A stretch of DNA of 64,000 nucleotides. Source: Arabidopsis thaliana (Eukaryota; Streptophyta; Magnoliopsida; Brassicales; Brassicaceae). The position numbers and the translations under genes are program-made. The stretch lies in assembly GCF_000001735.4 (NCBI RefSeq), contig NC_003071.7:135001-199000 (forward strand), written 5' to 3'. Positions 58,352 through 64,000 of this stretch are shown here, piece after piece (the first letter of the stretch is position 1; every line of letters begins with the position of its first letter). Under the pieces are notes generated by a model. The model did not search any database, was not told the origin of the DNA, and worked only from the letters and a program-made list of their open reading frames with translations.

Positions 58352-58492
58352 ATGATTAAGGCACAAGCAGTGTCAATGAGATGTGGAACAAGTTGCCAAC
58401 ACTACAAGTTTCAATATGGAAGAGAAAGAACAAAGGAGGAGACAAGGAGGTTAGTGGGTCCACTGTTTGATGATTGGGTAGGAAACATTTAG
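58352..58492 (+). other. Possible small ORF of 46 codons, unsupported
   Basis: A less AT-rich patch (about 58330-58660) contains ATG 58352 followed by 46 codons (start MIKAQAVSMRCGTS, end FDDWVGNI). There is no signal peptide, domain or homologue that I recognise. The same patch could instead be non-coding RNA or promoter sequence. It is listed so that the 57.5-58.95 kb interval is accounted for; nothing else is evident there. Confidence 0.15.
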
Positions 58493-58949
58493 TGGGCCAC
58501 CACTTGTCTCTTTGTCCCTCCCATCGTGAATCAATCTCCTCATTGGTTGCTACACAAAAAAAGAAACTCCTGTGGGTCGGTCACTCGCCATTCCTTATTC
58601 CTCTATTACCACTTTCTATATTACTTCACACTCCACAAAACTCTTCTATAAACTTAGTAAGAAGCATAAAGCTACCACTAATTTTTCTGCTTTTGTAGAT
58701 CCCATTAGTTCACGTCCTATTCAAAGGCATCAATGCCAAGTCATACATGAATGGGTCTCTTGTTGGACATAAAACTTAAAGCGTAGACGACACCAAACAT
58801 GTTGGATCTATGCTATTATGGCCACATAGGCTTCACCTGATGAATTTGAACACCAAAAGACTATACTACTACTACAACATGTCATAGTACCAAATTACTT
58901 AACGGACATACCAAGTATGTACTATGTACATTGGCCTGTGCAACCTTTC

Positions 58950-61900
58950 TTAGTCGCCCAGAAGACAAAGTGGCTGTCTCATGCTAAGCTCAGCTTTCAG
59001 CGCTGGAAACTTCTCCAGGTCATGAGAATCTCCTAGAACGTTCTGTGCAAACACAAGATCAAAATAAATCCAGAGACGTAGATATATATCAATTCACTGT
59101 AATGTCATGGGAGAATGAATGTATACCAAAGCGGCGATGTGGGCTTCCTGCAACATATTGCCGTCTATTTCTAGCCTAGCGACCGGGAACTCTGGCAAGT
59201 GCCCAGACTGTTTCTTCCCAAGCAAATCACCAGGTCCACGTAGAAGAAGGTCTATGTTTGCCAAGTAAAACCCATCTGATGATTTCCCCAACATGTTCAA
59301 CCGTTTTAGGCTATTGGTACTTGACCCAACTAATAAGCACTTGGATTTTCTGGTTCCTCGCCCAACACGTCCTCGGAGTTGGTGTAACTGAGCGATTCCA
59401 AATCTTTCAGCATTCATTACAACCATCATTGATGCGTCTGGAACATCAACACCTATCTCTATCACCTGGGTGGACAGAAGTATCTGTGTTTCTCCACTTC
59501 TGAATTTGTTTAGAGCCTCTTCTTTGTCGTCACTCTTCATCCTCCCGTGTAACAGTCCGCAATTGTACTTTGGAAATTTTTTGGTTACTATTTCGAGCTC
59601 AGCAGAGGCAGCACGGAGCTGTGGCAGTTGCTCTGATTGGTCAATAACAGGATACACAACGTATACTCTGCCTCCAGACTTCAGGTCTTCCAGCATCATC
59701 TGTCAATGGAAAGAAGATATGTTCAGATATCATTTAATGTTGAAAGTTTAAAAATCAATGATGCCTTTTTCTATGATGAGAGTCAAGAAAAGAAATGTAG
59801 TTATTGTCATTGGCCTTACTGAGTAGACTTCTTTGATGCCAGTCTCATTTCCTTCAAAAATGTGCGTCTCAACTGGTATTCTTCCAAGTGGCATACCAGT
59901 AATCTGAAGAAACAAAGAGTTGCAGTCACAAAAACTGCTTATAGACGTGTAACACATGGAACAAGTGAGTTTCAACCAGATGGATAAAAGTGGAGACGTT
60001 TGACATACTTGGGTCAAAGATATATCTCCGTATAACGCTAAGGCAAGTGATCTCGGGATAGGGGTGGCTGACATGGCAAGAACATGAGGAGCCATACTGA
60101 GATCAGCTTTAGAAGTATCATCAGAGTCAGATGAGCCACTTTTTGATATCATAGATGTTCCATATAACTGCAGAAGTCAGGCCACAATAAACTTCAGTTT
60201 ACTAATTATATGCTTACGTCGATAAACAAGAAAGAAAACTAAAGAGATAAGTTCATTTAAGGTCACCAATCAAATGATCACCATGGATCATTACTGTTTA
60301 TTTTTTCGAAATAGTTCAACTAGAGTGATTAAAGCAATTATCTGATAGAATCAAAATATACTAGGAACCTGACCTTGCTGTTAAACTTTCCTCTCTGGAT
60401 TACACCAAACCGTTGCTGCTCATCAACTACGGCAATACGTAATGCAGAGTACTCTATCTTTTCAGCTATCAGACTGTGAGTTCCAATTATAAACGATATA
60501 GCTCCACTTTGAAGATCCTGTTATCAATTATCAGCTATAAGGAATACAAGCCTCTTGTATCATTTAAAACGACATATTAGCTGCATGACTTGCCTGGCGA
60601 ATCATACGTGACTGCTTTGCCGGGGTTGAACCTGTGAGCAACCCAATGGTTGGCTTGGAGCTTACCCCTTCCATATTCTCCAACAGATCACGACACTGTT
60701 CATAATGCTGGATGGCAAGTAATTCTGTGGGGGCCATGAAAGCTGCCTACAGGTGAGAAAAGAGTAACTCAAAAAACAAATTCAACTACATGAAAAGAAT
60801 GAGTTATTAGAGGATTTATTGAGAAATTAACTTCACATGGTGCAATTTATAAAAGTCGTAGAGAGATTTTTATTAACCAACCTGGTAACCAGATCCTATG
60901 ACCTCCATACACGCTAAGAAAGCAACCACTGTTTTGCCACATCCAACATCACCCTACATGATAAACCGATCTATTAAGGAACTTTTTGGTTAATAAACAA
61001 ATTTGGCAACAGTTAAATCTGATTCTGAAAGTTTCACCCAATAAAAAAAATCTGATTCTGATTGTCTGGTAAGATTGGCTAAAAGCCAACAAAGAAAGAA
61101 CTAAACTATAACCGAGAAAAAAAAGAAATACCAGCCAGCTCAGCTGACAAACTTACCTGCAAAAGCCGATTCATTGGAACCGGACGCTTTAGATCCCATA
61201 TTATTTCTGAGACAGCGCTTAGCTGGCTAGGAGTAAGGGAATATGGTAGAGCTTTCAGAAAACTCTTCGTGAGAGTGGACCATTCTTCAATATAAACGGA
61301 ATTAAGTACTGGCTTTCTAAACTTTTCCAGCAATACATCTTTCTCTATTTTTGTGCCAAGGCTTTGAAGCATTTGGTACAAGCGTGCCAACTGTATGAAA
61401 ACCAAAGACAACGGATTAATCGCTTCTTCACTAACAAATTAATACTTAGAGTTCTGTTTATGAGAAGACAATTATTGAAGAAGCTAGTTACCTGTAGGTA
61501 AAAGAATTCGTCAAATATTAGCCTTTTGCGAGCTAAATCAGCCTCATCTAAAGTCTTGGGCTCGTGAATGCCAACGTAGGCCTACATTTACAGCAAGGAA
61601 GGAAACTGAGAATGAAAACAATTGAGAACATAAAATTTTGTTATGGATTAAAGAAGAAGTGAAGCAAAGAGCATGCTTCAAAGAGAAGCAAGACTTACAT
61701 CATTAAGAGATGGTAGGCCAAACACTTTAGTAATTTCCTTAGGAATCGGATCCATATTGGCGGGGAGAACCCGCAGAGCCCTAAGAGATAAAAAGTGGGT
61801 GAGGTGTGATAAACAAGCAGACCAATCATCGAAATGTTGTAATGCTTAGTTCTGAGAAGTTCAGGTACTTTTATGATATATGAAGAAATATCCTTATACT

Positions 61901-63926
61901 CAGGCCAGTATTGAAACACTCAATCAAGGTGAGGCTTTTACTCAGAACTGCTGTTTCATTTACTTTTCAATTTTAGATATGGAAACGCATAATGTCATAT
62001 TTTACTAACCAGTGAAGATCACGGAAAAGAAAAGAGAATCAAAACCTGGAGATGACATCGCTAAGGAACTTTGGGTTCAACCCTCCTTTTGAAGGATATA
62101 TAGGATATGGTCTCCCCTGGGCTCGATGAGATGATTCTTCTTCATCTTTGAGTACATCTATATTGTATTCCCTCATTTCAAAATGATCTTCTGCACGCAA
62201 TGACTTTACCTAGAAGTAGAAGAGATTATTAACAGATTATTGAATTAGCATAGTTGCCAAAAACTTTCTTCCTCGTAAATCTGTTTCTTTAGGGATCTTT
62301 TATCGTGCTAAAACAAGTCTAAGCTTGAAAAGTTGACTTGAAGAAGAGAGCTAAAGACTTATGAGGCAGTCTGATATGCAAGTAAAATACCAAAGCAAGC
62401 AATACATACACATACAAAGACAACTTTCAGGGAAGCAAAGGAATTACCTTCCCACTAATGCATACAAGGTCCCCGACTTTATGTTTCTCTTGAATAGAAT
62501 TAAGAAAGGGTTGCCAGGTGAAGCGAGTCCCCCTAAAAAACTTCTTCAGATGCAAAAATATTGATTTTCCTGCTTTATCTTCAGCATTATGACTCAGATC
62601 CTCCGGAGTTCTGTCTCTGCCTGAGACTTCACAGCTGACAATAACCTCGAGAAATGAAAATGAAGAGCTAGCTCTAACTCCCCTGCATATTGAATCGCAC
62701 AGAGTTCAAATTTGAATTTCAGAAACGTGTAGATGCGGCTCAACACAAAAGGCATAAGCAATGGTTGCTGAATTGAGAGATTCTCAACAGAAAAACAGAG
62801 GCAATAGAGACGATTTCTTGACAAAGATTTTTCTTTGATTATGTTTGAGATGAACTTTAGAAAGATATCAGAAAGAGATACTCACTTTGAAGACAAGACT
62901 TTCCCAACAAATATCAAATACTGTCCATCCTCAATATCAACCTGTGCATTCTGCAAATCTGCATAGGTTCGAGGAAAATGATGCAATAATTTCTTCATCT
63001 GCATGGAAAGACAGTTTGAAAATTGGTCTTAAGCCCTTTCATTGGGAAGAAACTGTTGTTTCTATGTATTCAAATGCATACCGTGTGAAAACCACAGCTG
63101 TCTAGCTGATTACTGTGCCTCTTACTTAACCCAGGCATAGAATCTATACTAGTAGCAAGAAATCGCTGAGCGGCAAAAACATCATCAGACGTTGCTTCAA
63201 CTTCAGAAGTAGCAGTTTTGCTCGTAAAAGAAGAACCATCATCTAATATATCTTCTCTTGGATCAGAAGAATCATCATTCTGTAAAAGCTCAGGACAGAA
63301 GGAAGATAATGTTCTCGAAAGATTATCCGGATCAAACCATCCTCCATGCATAGGAGTAGGAAGGAAACTGTTATCAGTTGGCGTTTTAAGAATGCTACTT
63401 GATTCACCGTAAGATTTGCTATTGGAGTATAATTCCACGGGACGAGAATCACCAAGAATGATAGAAGGGAATCTCTTACACGCCAAAACAAGATCTTTCT
63501 TAACTTGTTCATCAGATTTCTTATCAATAAAATCATCAACATTATCACACTCCATCAAAGCTGCAACCTGATGCATAGGGAAAACATGAATCTCAAAATC
63601 TATATAGAATGTTTCAGATGAGACAATGAAACCTGGAGTTACCTTAGTAATCAACTTGGACTGATTCTCGAGCCGAGCAGAGGCATACTTCTCAACTTGC
63701 TCAAGAAGATTGTCAGAATATTTATGCTTTGAACGATAAGATATGTTCCAGACTTTGGAGAAGAAGAAATTACTCAACCTACAGAACCAGCTTGATTGAT
63801 CAACAAAAGCAACCTAATTTCAACAAACAACAAACACAAGAACTCCTACAAGTACCTGATTCTGTTCCAGTTTCCTCTCTGAGCTTGGATTACAATGACA
63901 CTACGCAATCTTCTACTACCACAACA
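58950..63926 (-). CDS. RECG1: RecG-type ATP-dependent DNA helicase (organellar), 5' end unresolved
   Basis: Exons are 63926-63856 (first supported), 63778-63643, 63567-63082, 62998-62886, 62682-62448, 62209-62046, 61780-61699, 61581-61492, 61390-61157, 60953-60882, 60746-60594, 60517-60374, 60167-60009, 59903-59820, 59699-59127 and 59042-58950. All phases agree, giving about 962 residues from the first listed exon. RecG remodels stalled forks and recombination intermediates. In plants it guards mitochondrial and plastid genomes. An OB-fold wedge region precedes the helicase core: Walker A GDVGCGKT, MAPTELLAIQHYEQ, motif II VVDEQQRFGV (bacterial RecG has DEQH), SATPIPRSLALALYGD, STQVIEIGVDVPDA, QLHQLRGRVGRG and the TRG-region LLRGPGDLLGKKQSGHLPEF. 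One intron has a GC donor (60593-60592). No in-frame ATG precedes the first listed exon without a stop. Confidence 0.92.
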
Positions 63927-64000
63927 CTAATAACAACATTTCAAAACCAAAAAATTACATCAGGGAAACGTTCTACGACTACGAAGAAGCACCATGATAG

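Noticed and set aside
58157-58492. 111-codon open frame downstream of the fourth CCGAA repeat
   Set aside because: The first 65 codons are low-complexity Asn/Tyr/Thr/Ile-rich sequence typical of AT-rich spacer, with no domain or signal peptide. Only the last 46 codons lie in a less AT-rich patch, noted at very low confidence.

Overview
The window is plant nuclear DNA: AT-rich intergenic stretches, many short GT-AG introns, and no bacterial-style operons. The order and deduced lengths of the proteins match the top of Arabidopsis thaliana chromosome 2, roughly At2g01260 to At2g01440. I infer this from recognising the genes, not from a database search. Exon joins were worked out by hand from splice sites, reading phase and family conservation. 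For most genes the joined lengths close exactly in frame.

Layout. 0-14 kb: a DUF789 gene (-), the sulfhydryl oxidase QSOX2 (+), a membrane RING-CH protein (-) and the Brf1-like Pol III factor MEE65 (+). 14-26 kb: cytosolic-type ribose-5-phosphate isomerase RPI2 (-), a small plastid-targeted membrane protein (-), a non-autonomous Mutator-like element with long inverted repeats, the half-size ABC transporter ABCG7 (-) and the WD40 actin-interacting protein AIP1-1 (-). 26-29 kb is gene-poor. 29-41.5 kb: At17.1 (+), quinolinate phosphoribosyltransferase QPT (-), a truncated PPR copy, a GeBP/storekeeper-type factor (-), a broken START-domain gene, a small IDA-like secreted peptide gene (+), the full-length PPR gene (+), a putative lumen-targeted small protein (+) and an NHL/beta-propeller membrane protein (-). 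41.5-45.5 kb holds repeats (a foldback MITE and a LINE fragment). 45.5-64 kb: the auxin efflux carrier PIN4 (-), a retroposon-like block, the HD-Zip II factor ATHB17 (-) and the organellar RecG helicase (-), whose 5' end is unresolved at the window edge.

These genes do not form one pathway. They are mostly single-copy housekeeping or developmental genes. Several promoters carry clustered TGGGCY (site II) elements. Several convergent pairs end only 0.1-0.5 kb apart, so their 3' UTRs may overlap. The notable hidden content is a START-domain pseudogene, a PPR fragment with flanking duplication, a short tRNA-like retroposon beside a splice donor, a MULE with tRNA-like boxes in its inverted repeat, four CCGAA-rich dispersed repeats, an IDA-like peptide gene, and a 16-bp palindrome upstream of ATHB17. 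I saw no obviously new multi-gene system.
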